This document shows positions 44,729 through 57,300 of a stretch of 64,000 nucleotides of DNA, one piece after another. The position numbers and the translations under genes were made by a program. The notes beneath the pieces are model-generated. The model did no database searches. It saw only the letters and a program-made list of their open reading frames with translations, and was not told where the DNA came from. Position 1 is the stretch's first letter. Every line of letters begins with the position of its first letter. This stretch comes from Chinchilla lanigera (taxonomy: Eukaryota; Chordata; Mammalia; Rodentia; Chinchillidae): NCBI RefSeq assembly GCF_000276665.1, contig NW_004955435.1, forward strand, positions 6,835,208 to 6,899,207, in the 5' to 3' direction.

Positions 44729-46990
44729 GAATATGTAACCTTGGGGAGATTGAGCATTATGTACTCAAACATAATTATCATCTCTATTCTGTCATTTCTT
44801 CTAGTGATGTTTCAATTAGATGCATTTTTAGTTAATACTCATTGTTTTCTCAATGATTTGCATGTACAGCATTTCTTTTTCTTTCCACATGGCCTGTTAT
44901 TTATCTTTGCTTTTAAATTTTCTGTCATGTTAAGATTGGATTCTGTCATCTTTCTTTTTGGGTATTTTTTAAGAAGTGGATTTCTTTTTTTTTCTTTTTC
45001 TTTCCCAAAGAGCTATCCTCTTTTCCTGTCTACTGTGACAATCCCTTAAGCATTTGCTGTAGGGCCATTCTGGTAATGAGGAATTCCTTCAGCCTTTGTG
45101 TAGCTGGCAAAGATTCTTCTTCTTAATTTCCAGAAGATTTTCTGATTGTTATAGTACTTTTGTGAATAATTTTTTGACAGCACTTTAAATATCATGCCAT
45201 TCTGTCCTATAATGTTTCTGCTTAGTTAAATTGAGAAATCTTTATATGTGACTTGACACTTTTGCTGTTTTTAGAACTCTCTCTTTCTTGCACTTTGATA
45301 GTTTGACTATAATATGCCTCAGAGAAAGTCTTTTCTTAGTTGAGTCTAGTTGAGATCCTTTCAAGCTTCCTGGCTACTGATGTCCTTATCTCTTTGGAGA
45401 CAGAAACCTTCAATTTTAGCTCTAAATGGATTCTCCATATTTTCCCTTGTCTTCTTTTCTGAAGCTCTTCTAATGCAAATATCTATGGCTTAATGGTGTT
45501 CCACATGTCTCATTGTCTTTCTTAATGCTTTTAAATCCTTTTTCATCCTCTTCCTCCTCCTCATTCCATTCCTTCTACAACTGACTTACTTCAAAATACC
45601 CTTTCTCATGTTCAGAGAGTCTTGTTATTTTATTACTCTGATATGTTTTCAGTTGAAGTTTTTATTTCACCAAATGAATTCTCAGCTCTACTGTCTCTTC
45701 TCCCTTTCTTACATCTCTATATGTGTTACATTTTTCCTTCTTCCCATGAATTGCTTTTCTAATTTGTGGCTTATCTATCTGTATTCTGTTGAATACTGGT
45801 GATTTTCCTTAAGAACATTACCTTGAATTATTTTTCAGTTATTTCATAGATTTTCTTTAAATTTGGATCTATTTCTTCAGAACTGTTATGTTACTGTGGA
45901 TGTGCCACCTTTACTCTAAAGTTTCTGTGTCCCTACGATGAAGTCTGTGCATCTGGTATAGTTGCTTTTTCTATTTGTACGGAATAGCTTCTGTAGAAAA
46001 GACTCATTTGCATGGGTTGTAGGGTGACAGTTAAGTGGGTTGTTGAGTATGATTCTAAATGAGCCTAGAAGTGGAAACTTCCAGTGGTTTCCCTAGTTGC
46101 AATCAAGAACAAAAAGAAAAACAGTGTCTCTGATTGCCTCAGTGCTCTACACTTTGGTAGTTCACAAAAATTGTGGCGTGACTTTGTAATCGATGTAGGT
46201 GTCTGAAAGTGTTTAGCTCTAGGTCCCCCATAGTTGTGTGTCAGTGTCAGCTGTGTGTCAGTGTGTCAGTGGTCATGATGACAGCAGCCACGGTACCCTT
46301 CAAGAAAAATGTGTAGGGAACCACTCTTGGGTCTTACAATACAAATGTGTGGTGCAGGCAGTTTTGACCCTGGCAGCCACAGATTCAGAAATATGAAATA
46401 AAAAGGGCAACTTCCTCAGATCTCTAAAGAAAAACACTGATAATATCTTGGCTTAAGGCATGGAAGTCATGAGTCTGTAGCCACAGAACATGGAAGCGAA
46501 CTTCTGTATCTCCTGCAGAACACATGAAGATGATGGTGGGCTGTATGGCACGGGTAGCCTAAGTTAGGGCTGGAGATTGTGATCTTTCTTAGGTTCTATG
46601 GAATGGGCAGATGTGAAACTGGGGTTTATGGTAAGAACAGCTATGTTTCTAGTGCTGTGGGATACAAGGGACTGTCCATAGGCTTATGAGGCAAGTGCAG
46701 GTGGTTCTAGGGTGTGCTGTATTAGTAGCTCTGGTCTTGGAGCTAAGGCACACAGGTAGGATCTTCCCTAGGTCACAAGATACAATGGTAGAGAAGGTGA
46801 GATGACTGGCGCCAGTAACTGTGGTCCCAGCACTTCTGGAAAGGTCGTAGGACTGGCTATTGGTCTGTAAAACAGGATGAATTCTGACATTGGCTATTGC
46901 ACTTTTGAGATGGAGGGAGCAATATGAGTGCTCTTGTACAAAGCATTTGCTCAGATGCCCGGTAGACTCTGGATTTAATTCAAAACTGAA
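44521..46990 (-). mobile_element. old L1M ORF1 and 5' region
   Basis: The segment 45040-45900 on plus is the reverse complement of L1 ORF1 (landmarks: GAGGAATTCCTTCAGCCTTT, GCACTTTAAATATCATGCCA, TTTGACTATAATATGCCTCA, CTAATGCAAATATCTATGGC). ORF1 encodes the RNA-binding chaperone of L1. Upstream (higher coordinates, 46000-46990) lies GC-richer sequence with repeated CTGTG/CAGGT motifs, as in old L1M 5' regions. No intact frame remains. Confidence 0.7.
44656..44726. repeat. compound (TA)n(GA)n microsatellite
   Basis: About 18 TA units run directly into about 17 GA units. It produces the Ile-Tyr and Arg-Glu alternations seen in two chance plus-strand frames. Confidence 0.97.
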
Positions 46991-48215
46991 TTTAAAGTTT
47001 CTGGGGACTTTACAATGGCTTTTGTAAGTGATTATTTTTAAAATTTAAATAGAGAAATGCTTATACATTTTTAATATATATGCCATGCCCAAGAGGTAGG
47101 ATTCAAATAAGTTCTTGAATTATGAAAAGAAAATACTATAAGTATATAGGATATGGAACAACTTTGAAATACCTGTAACAGGAGTTCTGTGGTAATTTAT
47201 AGTAATATATTTGAAAATGGCTTCAAAATAAAATGTCAAAAATGTTTAATGATAAAATAATGACTTTAATATTTTGAAATTATTCATTTACATCATAATA
47301 TACTTATGAGATTGTTTAAAGGGATTGGACTAATGTGAAATTATAACTATGATATACTCAGAATAGCCAATGTGACTGGGATGGCCAGTTTGGTGTCATC
47401 AGCTCAAGTTAATTGAAATTAATTATGTAACATTTTATTGAAAATCAATATACTATTTTATAATTGTAAATGCATATATTTTAATGTACCTACTGCTTTA
47501 AGGTCAAAATTTAAGAAAGGTATTTAATTAGAAATGTTGGAACATATACCTACACAGATTTGGTGCAATATTGATCTTAAACTACTCAATTTTACAACAT
47601 AACATAATTGTACAACACTATGTCTTCCTCATTTTATCAGGTTCTTCTAAAAATTTCTGCTTTCCACTTTAAAATGAACTGTAGTCATAGCATGCTAATA
47701 CAGCCTCTGAGAGCGTGTGCTTGTACATTTAATGGTTGCTCCCCACTTCAGCCCTGTGTTTTAGCAATGACATTACTACAAAAAGATTATTTAATGGTAT
47801 CGTTTTGGTAGTTTAAGCCTTCTGCAAAGGTCTCCATCTATTTAGAATTAGCCATCATAATAAAAGAACCTCCCTTCCTCCATTAATGAAGGCAGATAAG
47901 CCAATTTTCTTGTTATTAGCTAATATTTGGGCTACATACCTTAGAACTTACGCCTGAGCATCCTTAGCCAAAGGCTCCAGGCCTGTGCATAACTTTTACT
48001 TCTCCAGGTGTTACCATTTATTCTAGTGACTTTCACTCACTAGCCTACTTATTTTCTCCATTTTAATGACTTAAATTGTATGCAGAAGAATGAAATTGGG
48101 TCCTTACTGCATAGCCAAAAACAATCAACTCAAAAGTAATAGTGACTTAAAAAAAACCCTGATACAGTAAAACTCAAAAGAACACTTAGTGATCTAAGTC
48201 TCAGGCATTAGTATG
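46991..48215. other. unassigned AT-rich stretch
   Basis: No gene or repeat recognised. Confidence 0.4.
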
Positions 48216-48219
48216 GACA

Positions 48220-49085
48220 ATTTTTTTTTATGATACCTGTAGTACAGACAACAAAAGGCAAAAGCAAATAAGCAACATTACATCAAACTTAGCAATTTAT
48301 ACTCAGGAAAGGAAAAAATATCAACAGATGAAAAGATAATACAAGAAATTGAAAAATATTTACAAATGATATATCTGATAAGAATAACCAAAATATGCAA
48401 GTGATTCATACAACTATAGCAAAAAGGAAAAATAGAGAGATAGGGAAGGAGAAATGTGGTGGAAAGAAGAGAGGAAGAAAGGAAGTGAAAAAGGAAGTAA
48501 CAGAGGAAGTAATGAAGGGAGGGAGGCATACAACTGACTTCAAAATGGGCCAAGATCTTGGATAAATATTTCAGCAAGTAAGACAAAAGTAGCTAACAGG
48601 TGTGTAAAAGCATTCTCAAACACCCTAATCATGGGAGAAATGCAAATCAAGATTACAATGATAATGCCTCAGAGCCTTTAGGATGGTTATTATATATGTA
48701 TACAGTTGAAAGGATATACAGAAAGAAGACACTGCATACATTATTGGTGGGGGTGTAATTTGATACAACCGTTATGCTAAATGGTATAGAAGATACACAG
48801 AAAATTATTAAGTGTAAAATTTTCAAATATTTTAGCAATCCCAATTCTTGTAAATACCCAAGTAAAATGAGAATGTCAGAAAATTATCTACAATCTATGT
48901 TCATAGTAGCACTATTCAGAATAGCCAAGACATGCAATCAATTTAAGTATTTATCACTGAGTGAGTGAATGAATGAATGAATAAAGAAAACGTGGTGCAC
49001 ACACGCAATGGAGTGCTGTTCCAGCTATGCAAGATAAGTAAGTTCTAGAGATCTGGTGCCTGTAACTAAGAATAGCATACTGTGT
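48220..49085 (+). mobile_element. old L1M fragment (ORF2 3' end and 3'UTR)
   Basis: Text order fits the last part of ORF2 and the 3'UTR of old L1: TTACAAATGATATATCTGAT, AAATGGGCCAAGATCTTGGA, GAGAAATGCAAATCAAGATT, AGTAGCACTATTCAGAATAG and ATGGAGTGCTGTTCCAGCTA. A GGAA-rich low-complexity patch (48424-48530) interrupts it. The frame is broken. Confidence 0.8.
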
Positions 49086-49104
49086 ATTCAAAATGGGTTG
49101 AGTG

Positions 49105-49210
49105 GGGCTGGGGATTTAGCTCAGCGGCAAAGCGCCTGCCTGGCAAGCGCAAGGTCATGAGTTCGGTTCACGGTACCGGAGAAAAACCAAAAATAAAAAA
49201 AAAATACTAA
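49105..49210 (+). mobile_element. ID-type SINE (near consensus)
   Basis: Body starts GGGCTGGGGATTTAGCTCAG, carries AAGGTCATGAGTTCGGTTCA and CGGTACCGGAG, then an A-rich tail. A perfect 17-bp duplication TCAAAATGGGTTGAGTG lies at 49088-49104 and 49211-49227. This is the clearest evidence of recent L1-type insertion in the window. Confidence 0.97.
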
Positions 49211-49387
49211 TCAAAATGGGTTGAGTGTATGTCTTCAGCGTTCCTACCACATATATATAAATATAAGACACTAAATTGGGGAGAAGGAAATGTTGGAAAG
49301 TGATAAATATATTTATAACTTGATAATAGTGACAGTTTCACAAGTATATATTTTCCCCAAAATCCATAAAATGTTTTAATGGTTTAC

Positions 49388-49735
49388 AGCTAAAATATGC
49401 CCCAAAATTACACTGTGTGGAAGATGATTGGGCCATAGAGCTGCTACATAAATCAGTGGCTTTATCCAGCGATCAGTTCAGTAGCTGAACGTGTTGCTGG
49501 GACTTTGGATCGGAGGTGTGTTGTTCAGGACAGGACCTGGAAGGGTGTATTCCTGTCCCCAGCACCTCCCCTTCCTCTCTCTGCTTACAGGCTACCATAG
49601 GGTCAGCACCTTTTCTTCCTGCCTGCCCCTCTGCCATCCTGTTTATGCCTTGCAATCAGCTCCTGGTGACTGGAACTTTGAGCAAAAATAAATTTATTAT
49701 TTTGTGTCAAAGACAACAAAGTGACTAAGACAGAG
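49388..49735 (+). mobile_element. MaLR-type solitary LTR
   Basis: Contains TATGCCCCAAAATTACACTG and GATTGGGCCATAGAGC near the start, a CT-rich centre, and an end with GGAACTTTGAGCAAAAATAA and AAGTGACTAAGACAG, matching the MST/ORR1-like LTR pattern of rodents. An AATAAA signal is at about 49686-49691. No internal region. Confidence 0.65.
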
Positions 49736-49829
49736 GTACGTGTTAAACATGTGCAGACTTTGATGTGTCAATCATGTCTTTAAAAAGCGGTACAGATTAT
49801 TTGCCAATTTTTAAATTGTATTTTGTTGT

Positions 49830-50420
49830 TGTTGTTAAGTTTTCTTAGTTTCTTTAACAGCCTGGAAAATAACCCTTTGTCAGATTAATGACCCGCAAAT
49901 ATTTTCACTCATTCTGCAGTTTGTCTCTTCAATCTGTTGTTTGTTTCACTATGTACACACTGCAAAACTTGATGTAATCTTCTGTTTTTTTTTTCCTTCT
50001 TTTGATCCCTGTATTTTGGTGTTACAGCCAAGTAATTATTGTGGTGGTGCACGTATGGCTCAAGTGTTATTTATGTTCTTTTAAGACCAAAGATGTTACT
50101 ATATGAGTATTTTTATTTTCTAAATTAAAACTTCAGTATATAGGTTTAATTGGGTGGTTGGCACTTTGTGATAAGGGGTACGGACTGCAATTTGGGCATT
50201 CATCTCTAAAAGGATACTAATGTGCTCAAGTGTTTCTACTGTATTTTTTCTGGTACTTTCATAGTTTTATGTCTTACATTTAAGTCTTTGATTCTTTGAT
50301 GATGGAACAAGGTGAGAGGTCATGTTTCATTCTTCTGCATATGAACATCCAGTTTGTCCAGTGAATTTCTCCATTTTATATTTTGCCACCTTTTCTAAGA
50401 ATCAATCTTTTCTACAAAAC
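49830..50420 (-). mobile_element. old L1 fragment (ORF2 3' part)
   Basis: CAGCCTGGAAAATAACCCTT, AAATATTTTCACTCATTCTG, TGCAGTTTGTCTCTTCAATC and CATCCAGTTTGTCCAGTGAA correspond to the reverse complement of the end of L1 ORF2. Broken and diverged. Confidence 0.75.
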
Positions 50421-53190
50421 AGCAGGTTTTGTAAAAGAAAAAGTACAAAGCCAGCTATATAAATTTTTAGGTTGAAAAAGTTATTCACCTTTGTTACAGA
50501 TAGGTGTACATTATGAGTGTTTACCATTTAAAATGAAATTGTATTCCCTGAAGATTGTAGCAAAAGATTTACCCTAGGGATTCAATTTTTTTCATTCTAT
50601 AACATTAGATTATTATGATCAATTATAGATGTTTTGAATACTGCATTCCTTACTTAAAAGTTATGTGAAATTTATCAAGGTAGAAAATTGTGAGTAATAT
50701 AAAACAAAGGTATTTTATTATAGTAAATATGGTTAACTTAACAGTTTCATTATTAAAAGAAAATGAGAGTAATAACTAAGCCTATTTTAAGAAATATAGA
50801 ATTTCATTTTATGTTTTACCTAGAGACTTTTAAATACCCTTTACCATTTTAATTGTATTTTATTTTACGTTATATTTCATTATATTTTATTTAGAATCTA
50901 CTTTAAATACACATAAAAAGTGTTAAATATATGTCAGAAACAATTCTACATGTGTTAACTGTATGCAGTCTTTATTAGGGAACTCTAATATTCACATTTT
51001 ATGTATAAGAAAAATGAAAACAAAAAGAATAGGCAACATTTTGTAGTAGCACTGAATAAATGATGATTCTTAATATGTTAATTAGAAATGAATCTTGTTC
51101 CTAATTAAATATTTATTTGGACAAAACTGCTTTTTTACTCCACAGCATAAGTAAAACCAATCCCAAAGTTTTAATTAAAGCAGTTTTAAAACTACACAAA
51201 ACAATGTGTATAATTTAATATTTTTGGTTATGTCTTTTAAATATCTTGTCAAATCTATGATTTTGCTGGTCAATGAAGTACTTTTTGGTAAAACATGAAA
51301 TAAAGAATAGTTTACTTTTTTCTCCTTTGGTGTGAGGCATGCTCAAGAGAGAGTAAATCCCAAAGCTTTTCACATCCATCATGTAATACGCTGCCTCTGA
51401 ATTTCTCTGTATGTATTGATTTCTTTCATTTTCTAATAATACATAATCTGACAACCCAATTTCTTTATATTTTGTGCCAAAATGTAGATAAAATATGAGA
51501 GTGAACTTTTCAAACTTATGGGCATGTGTCCATTAAAAATAAATTAGGACAAGGATGTGATTTTCTTCTCCTTTAAGAGAAATTACAAATTCAGCATCTT
51601 ACATTCTATAACTCATTTTCATCTAGTTCCAGTTTTTGTGCCTTTGATATTAACATGTGACTTGAAAAATATATTTTCTAATCTATTATTGATCTTAGTC
51701 GTACCAACTATGACTTTCATTGGGTTCATGAGGTGCTAGTGTCTTCGTTACATTCTTCCTAAAGACAGAGGCATGGTGGTTGCGACCTTCTTCAACATCG
51801 TCTCCCAGTTTCCTTCATCCAATATCGAACATTCCTTTTCACCCAGAACTCTCTTTCCTCATTGTACATGGCGTGTTGTCTTCTAAGATGTACAACTGCA
51901 CTCTATTACAATATGATTGATTATATTTATTATTCTACAACTCACAAATGACACACATAAATATAGCTTTGAAATTTTTTGTAGTAGATTTTCTTGTTTT
52001 TTGGCAAATGCGTTTCAAGATTATTCTCAAAGTAAAATGTTTCTCTTATAAAACAATACCAATAAAGTAATAAAATCATTGATATATTATGGTTAGAGGT
52101 TTAATACATCATATATAAATATAGCTTCTAAAATATTATCTAGGTAATCTGTATTCAATATGCTTAAGTAGCATATTCAGCACTTTCTTTTCATAATTAT
52201 CTGCATATTATCACTTCAGTTAATGCTAAATTGGGAGCAGTACAAATTGGTTGGCATTTCATATGTTGCACTGCACTTATAGAACTTTACATTAGTCAGG
52301 TTCTCAAAAGGACAAATTTTTGTTCTCATTATTATGTTTATTGCAATATATTTTAATTTTTTTTTATGCATATTAAAATTTATTTCCTAAATATAGAATT
52401 GATTTTCTGGTGAAACGATACAATTTTTACTGTCATAAGAGCTTCTTTATAATATTCTTTAAGCATCAATAATATCCTGAAAAAGTCAATTGTGAAAAGT
52501 CCCTAAGGACAATGAAAGTGGCTGTTTTATTGTATATCTATTTCAAAAAGATGGGAGATATATGCTGAACACTTTAGAGAAAAAAGTGCTTTGTACACTA
52601 AGTGAAAAATCAGCATTAGGTGAAAAATGTATTTTTGTATTATTTTTGGCTAGAATGCCTTAATGCAAATAGATTTCAGTTTTGAAACACATGGTTTAAA
52701 GAATAAATGTTTATTTCTTAGAAATAAAGAAACTGAAAGTTTCAAAGATAAGGAAGTAAATTTTCTCTCCAAGTTTTGTCTCAGAAAACAGAAAATGAGA
52801 CATAAAATTTAAAAAATAAAAAGTGATAAAATATTTAAGAAAACAGAAGGCCATCATGATTCCTAACCACTAGAATAATTTTAAAATATTGCAAATGGAC
52901 AAACTGGGCTAAACTTAGAGATGAGATATTTAAATGTTCTTCAACAGCTTTTGAATGGGATGCAATAACAACAAAAACAGGCAACATGACCTGAAAGGAC
53001 CCAAAATATATTCATTTGTTCATTCTTTTCTTACAGGGCCAGGGGCATTAGATGACCGCAGGAGTATCCTGGAGAAGAACACAGAGGGTGGCAGGGGAGG
53101 CAGGGCTGACACAGAAACAGAAATAATGTAGAAGAGGGCCTATAAACGAAACAGGCATGGAGGTTGCAGCTGCTTTGGAACAGTCCGTGT
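50421..53190. other. long unassigned AT-rich stretch
   Basis: About 2.8 kb of very AT-rich DNA without recognisable SINE, LTR, L1 or gene. Frames such as 51215-51454 (minus) show no family motif. Confidence 0.45.
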
Positions 53191-53196
53191 GTCCCC

Positions 53197-53670
53197 TTGT
53201 TTTGGTTGTAATACACAATACCGCAGACCCGAAAGCTGTAAGGAAGAGGTTATTTGTCTCCCTGTCTAGTACAAGGCCAAGAAGCTGGATTTGGTTGTGC
53301 CCTTCTTGTTTGCAGAAGGTGGCACAGGAAATGAAAAAGGGGAGGGGAAGAGGGAGGGTGTGGGAGGGAGGGGGAGAGAGGGTAAAGGGGAAAAGGGGGA
53401 AGGGGGGAGGCAGATGCAGCGGGAGGAGGGGGAGGGGGAGGGGAGAGGGCGAGACGGAGTGTTTGGGTCTGATTCCTCTCCACCAATATTAAACCACTCA
53501 ATATTAAATCATGGGGAATCCACTCTAGCCAGCTCACCTGGTCCTTGTTACTTCCCCAATTCCTCACCTCCATATTGTGTTGAGATTAGTTGCTGTCTTA
53601 CTATCTCACAGTGAAGACTAGATTTCAGTGTGAATTTTCAAGTGGAACAAACTATATTCAGTCCATTGTA
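53197..53670 (-). mobile_element. MaLR-type (MST-like) solitary LTR with purine tract
   Basis: On the minus strand it begins TACAATGGACTGAATATAGT at 53670, like the TGCTATGGTTTGAATGT start of MST-type LTRs, and has CACTGAAATCTAGTC. At the low-coordinate end GTAAGGAAGAGGTTATTTGT matches the usual 'gaggtttatttggctca' 3' end. The GAGA-rich centre typical of these LTRs has grown into a 136-bp purine tract. Confidence 0.6.
53325..53460. repeat. purine-rich (G/A) tract
   Basis: Almost pure G and A on plus, with many runs of three to six G. Composition suits triplex (H-DNA) or G-quadruplex folding. Three overlapping open frames across it (53157-53492, 53250-53573, 53291-53614) are low-complexity artefacts. 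Confidence 0.93.
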
Positions 53671-53785
53671 GTTGCCGAGGATAGGTCTATGTGAACAAAT
53701 GAAAACTCAAAGATAGAAATATGGCAAATCTCCTTCAATAAACCATTACACATCAGCAGTACAGTTATCCAAGCCATCCTTCTGT

Positions 53786-53793
53786 ATACATAC

Positions 53794-53824
<31 letters not shown>

Positions 53825-53830
53825 TATTCT
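53786..53830. repeat. (TA)n microsatellite with pyrimidine tract
   Basis: TACATATATATATATGTATA then (TA)n, followed by a T/C-rich run to 53868. It sits next to the purine-rich L1 3'UTR segment, as at 19.18 and 34.78 kb. Confidence 0.9.
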
Positions 53831-53831
53831 T

Positions 53832-54475
53832 TCCTTCTTTCTTTCCTTTTCTCCTTTTTTTTTTTCATCCCAGTTGCTGCTTCTTTTGAGCAATTTCTTT
53901 CCCTTTCCCAACATCTACTGTACTTTTGGGTTCCACTTACTCTTCCATTTTCTTACACTGGGGAGACAACACGATGTCTACACATGTGGGTCCTATTTTT
54001 TCACTGATGAGTATAGTCTCTATTTAAATCCATTTACCTATAAAAGCCTCGAGTTTATATTGCAAGGAACAGTTAAAGCTTTATTTATTTATTTATTTTG
54101 ACCAATTTTGCATGATCATATCTGGTAAGCTGAAAAACTAATTTGAACACAACAATATGCACCATGACAACCATTGTTGAGTTCCTATCATCTTGTCTGG
54201 TGACACTCTGTATCACTTACAATTTTTTGGTTTTTAGTTTTTATTCTCTTTAATGGTTTGATTAATCTTGCATTCTTACATCTGGTAATATGAGCAACTT
54301 CGATGAAGATAAAAATATGTAATATAACAGCCACTGTTAATCCCTGTCATTTTGCTCTGAAACCCTGTATCATTCTTATTGTTTTTGCTTTGTTTTGTTT
54401 TTATCTACATTGCTGGCATTTTGCTATTGTTCTATTTTAAACTCTCTTTAGAAAAAAAGAAATACGGTGACTCTC
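53832..54475 (+). mobile_element. L1 3'UTR copy with inverted 5' part
   Basis: From about 53860 to 54055 the segment adjoining ORF2 (TTTTGAGCAATTTCTTTCCC, TTACACTGGGGAGACAAC, GATGAGTATAGTCTCTATTT) is on the minus strand. From about 54063 to 54475 the distal 3'UTR with two tandem units is on the plus strand (AAGGAACAGTTAAAGC, CCATTGTTGAGTTCCTATCA, GTTTGATTAATCTTGCATTC, GAAGATAAAAATATGTAATA). The switch at about 54060 fits twin priming of a plus-strand insertion. Confidence 0.7.
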
Positions 54476-56025
54476 AAAGTTAAATTATATTCTTTGTTGC
54501 TCTAAGGGAAGAATGTAGGTGCACCATTCATGAATATTTTTGCTTTCACAGTATCATTTTTAGTCACTTATTTTGTTTTTGTTTGCCTTGTAAGGTAGAG
54601 CATATCTTATTTGAAATACTTTATCTACTTTTAACCTTAGAATTTCTTGTATGTTTTAAATTCTCTAGGTGAGATCTCCAGAGAAATGAGTAGAAAAATA
54701 ACATTCATTTTTATAGAGTCGTAGAGCTCAAAAGTTTCACATCCAACTTCAGGTGGTCTAAAGGCTAATGACTATTAATTTACTGCAGGGTCAGAGAGTG
54801 AAAATTGGTTAAATTTTGGTTGGAGCCTTCATAAGAACACTCCCCGGCTAGTTAAACAACATCATGATTTCTCAAGTCAGGAATGAAGAATAGTCACACC
54901 ACTGGTGCTGCAGTTGCTTTCCAAGCAGCCATGGATCCCAAGGCACCAGCCATAAACACACACTTTTGACTACATAGCAGCCCTTTTTGTCTTTTCTTTT
55001 ATTCTCCGAGGATTTATTTTTCAGAGCTACTGCTCCTTGTGGACTACACTTCCTAGATAAAATCTGACTATACATAATACAGAATTTAGTTTAGAAAACT
55101 GCTCCATGTGAAATTTATGCTAACACTTGCCATGCTGAGATTGTTAAAATCTATAAATTAATACATTTAGAAAAAGCCTTAGAAATCAAATAAAATTACA
55201 TTCAAAAATTAATAATGCACTTTTAAAATTGAAATGGCAGTGCATTAAATGAAATGCTCTAAAGAAAGACTTGTTTATCTGAGACATCCATTTTTAATAC
55301 CTGCCCGCTCAGACTGCTTTCCAGCAGCTAATTAGGGCTTTCTATTTCTCCTGTTTCATGAACGGTCCTGTTTTGGGTTGATTTTTTTTTTTTTACAAAA
55401 TTAATAATTACATTTCATGACATTTCCATAAAATTAATTAAACTATCTTCAAAACTTACTATAGGACTTTTCAAAAATCTGAAAACATATATGGTACAAA
55501 CTCTTTCAACTAGACAGGTAAATAATTATGAAAATTCTTTGCTCTCTTCTTTTGCATTCCCCTCTACCGATGCAGGACTTTGAGCCCAACAACTTTTCCG
55601 TCTTTATCTGTTCAGGCAAAATCTTCTAATTATCTTTCAAGAGTTTAAAAGGAGTCTAGATCTAGACAAAATCTTTTGGATAGTTCAGCACAAAATTCTT
55701 TTAAGAGCTTGTAGAAGGACTTTCATTAACAAAGAAAATAGATAATAGCACTCATAAACTGCCAAGTGAATCTCTTGTAGAAGAGAGTTAAAACTGGCTC
55801 TCCAAAGAATTTGCTCTTCAAAGCTACAAGGGTGCATTATAAGAGAGTTTTAAAATGTTAGAAAAATACATTTAGCATATTATTATCAATAACATCAATT
55901 AATATTAATTGACTTAAACTGAAGGATGTCTTGCAGAGCAGATGGATCTATGGAGAGATTTAAGAATTCCATTACAGATGAACAAAATTTGGACCTCTAT
56001 TCTCAAAAGAGAAATAATCAAGATT
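54476..56025. other. unassigned AT-rich stretch, possible conserved non-coding part
   Basis: No gene or repeat recognised. The 55290-55440 part has balanced, non-repetitive text with several TAATTA homeodomain-type core sites, but this is weak evidence of function. Confidence 0.35.
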
Positions 56026-56035
56026 TAAGAGTTAA

Positions 56036-56206
56036 TGCCGGGCATGGTGGCACATGCCTGTAATCCCAGCACTCGGGAGGCAGAGGCAGGAGGATCTTTA
56101 TGAGCTCAAGACCAGCCTGGGATACAAAGTGAGCTCAAGGCCAGCCTGAACTGCATAGCAAGACCCTATCTCAAAAAGACCAGAAACAAACAAACAAAAA
56201 AAAGAC
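56036..56206 (+). mobile_element. B1-like SINE
   Basis: Full-length B1-like monomer: GCCGGGCATGGTGGCACATG, CAGCACTCGGGAGGCAGAGG, CCTGGGATACAAAGTGAGCT, AAGACCCTATCTCAAAAAGA and an A-rich tail. The perfect duplication AAGAGTTAA is at 56027-56035 and 56207-56215. Confidence 0.96.
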
Positions 56207-56215
56207 AAGAGTTAA

Positions 56216-57035
56216 GTAACTAAGATTTGGTGATGTGAGATGTCATTTGGTAAATGGATGTTGTAAAAATTCTTCATAGGTCACTCATCGAAGTAAGAAA
56301 AACTTAACTATAATCTATAGGAAAAAGTCATGGGTGACAACAGAGAATATGACATTTTCATGGCTAAAGACTTTTCTATGATAGTATAATATCAAATATT
56401 TATGTAACATACATTTGTGATTAAAAGAGACATTTTAATGAATAATAAAATATGAGGATGGAAAATATACTTAGATATTATGCATATAGTATAATTATGC
56501 ATAAATAAATTATAATATCTGCCAAAGGAACACAAGCCTAAATCTGCTAAAATTTGAGATGTAAATCTTCACCAATCTGTGAAAATGATTGAACTATAAT
56601 ATATTTGTGAAGCAGCATTAAAAGTCAAATAGGGAAAATATTGACCTTAACATATCTTTTGTTTCCAATTATATGTCAGACTTTGTAGATGTTCAAGCTC
56701 TGAGGAGCTACTTTACTCATTCCCTGAAGTGGGTTGTAATAATAATGTTTTAACAATATATTCTCTAAATTTTCATTGTATTTTTACGAGGAATTAGGCA
56801 TCACCCAAAAATACTTAGTGGATGGAGTACTAAAATCATATGGAAAAACAATTTGAAAATGGCAAAACAGCAGAAGAAAATACAAAGGTAAGAATTTATC
56901 AAATTAAATGAACAGACTCCAAAGAGAATAAATGATTTAACACTGAGATTCTGTTATTATACTTTTATAATCCTACAAAATGCATTCCTTTGCATATGGT
57001 TTCCCTAGATAAGTTTGGTGGTTTTTCTTTTGGTA
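56216..57035. other. unassigned AT-rich stretch
   Basis: No gene or repeat recognised. Confidence 0.4.
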
Positions 57036-57039
57036 GTGC

Positions 57040-57300
57040 TGTGTTTTTATTGCTATGTAGTGTTACGCTACACATTATATGACAATTGCTACATCTATTT
57101 ATCTTTGAAAGGACATTTTGTGTAATTTCCAGTTTGAGGTTAATATCTCAGAAGGTACCATGAACACTTTTGTATACAAAGATTTGTGGACATATATTTT
57201 CATTTCACTTGGATTTCACTTCAGTATAGCTATCTTATGTACGGTAAATGTCTGTATAAATTTCTGAATCTATTTGTGGTAGAAAATACATAGTGTACGA
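57040..57300 (-). mobile_element. old L1 3'UTR fragment
   Basis: GGACATTTTGTGTAATTTCC, TTTTGTATACAAAGATTTGT and GGACATATATTTTCATTTCA fit the reverse complement of an old L1M 3' region. Diverged. Confidence 0.5.

Noticed and set aside
44548..45049. Two frames with Ile-Tyr and Arg-Glu repeats
   Set aside because: Artefacts of the TA/GA microsatellite inside an L1M relic.
53157..53614. Three overlapping frames of 107-111 codons
   Set aside because: They are generated by the purine tract and lack complexity.
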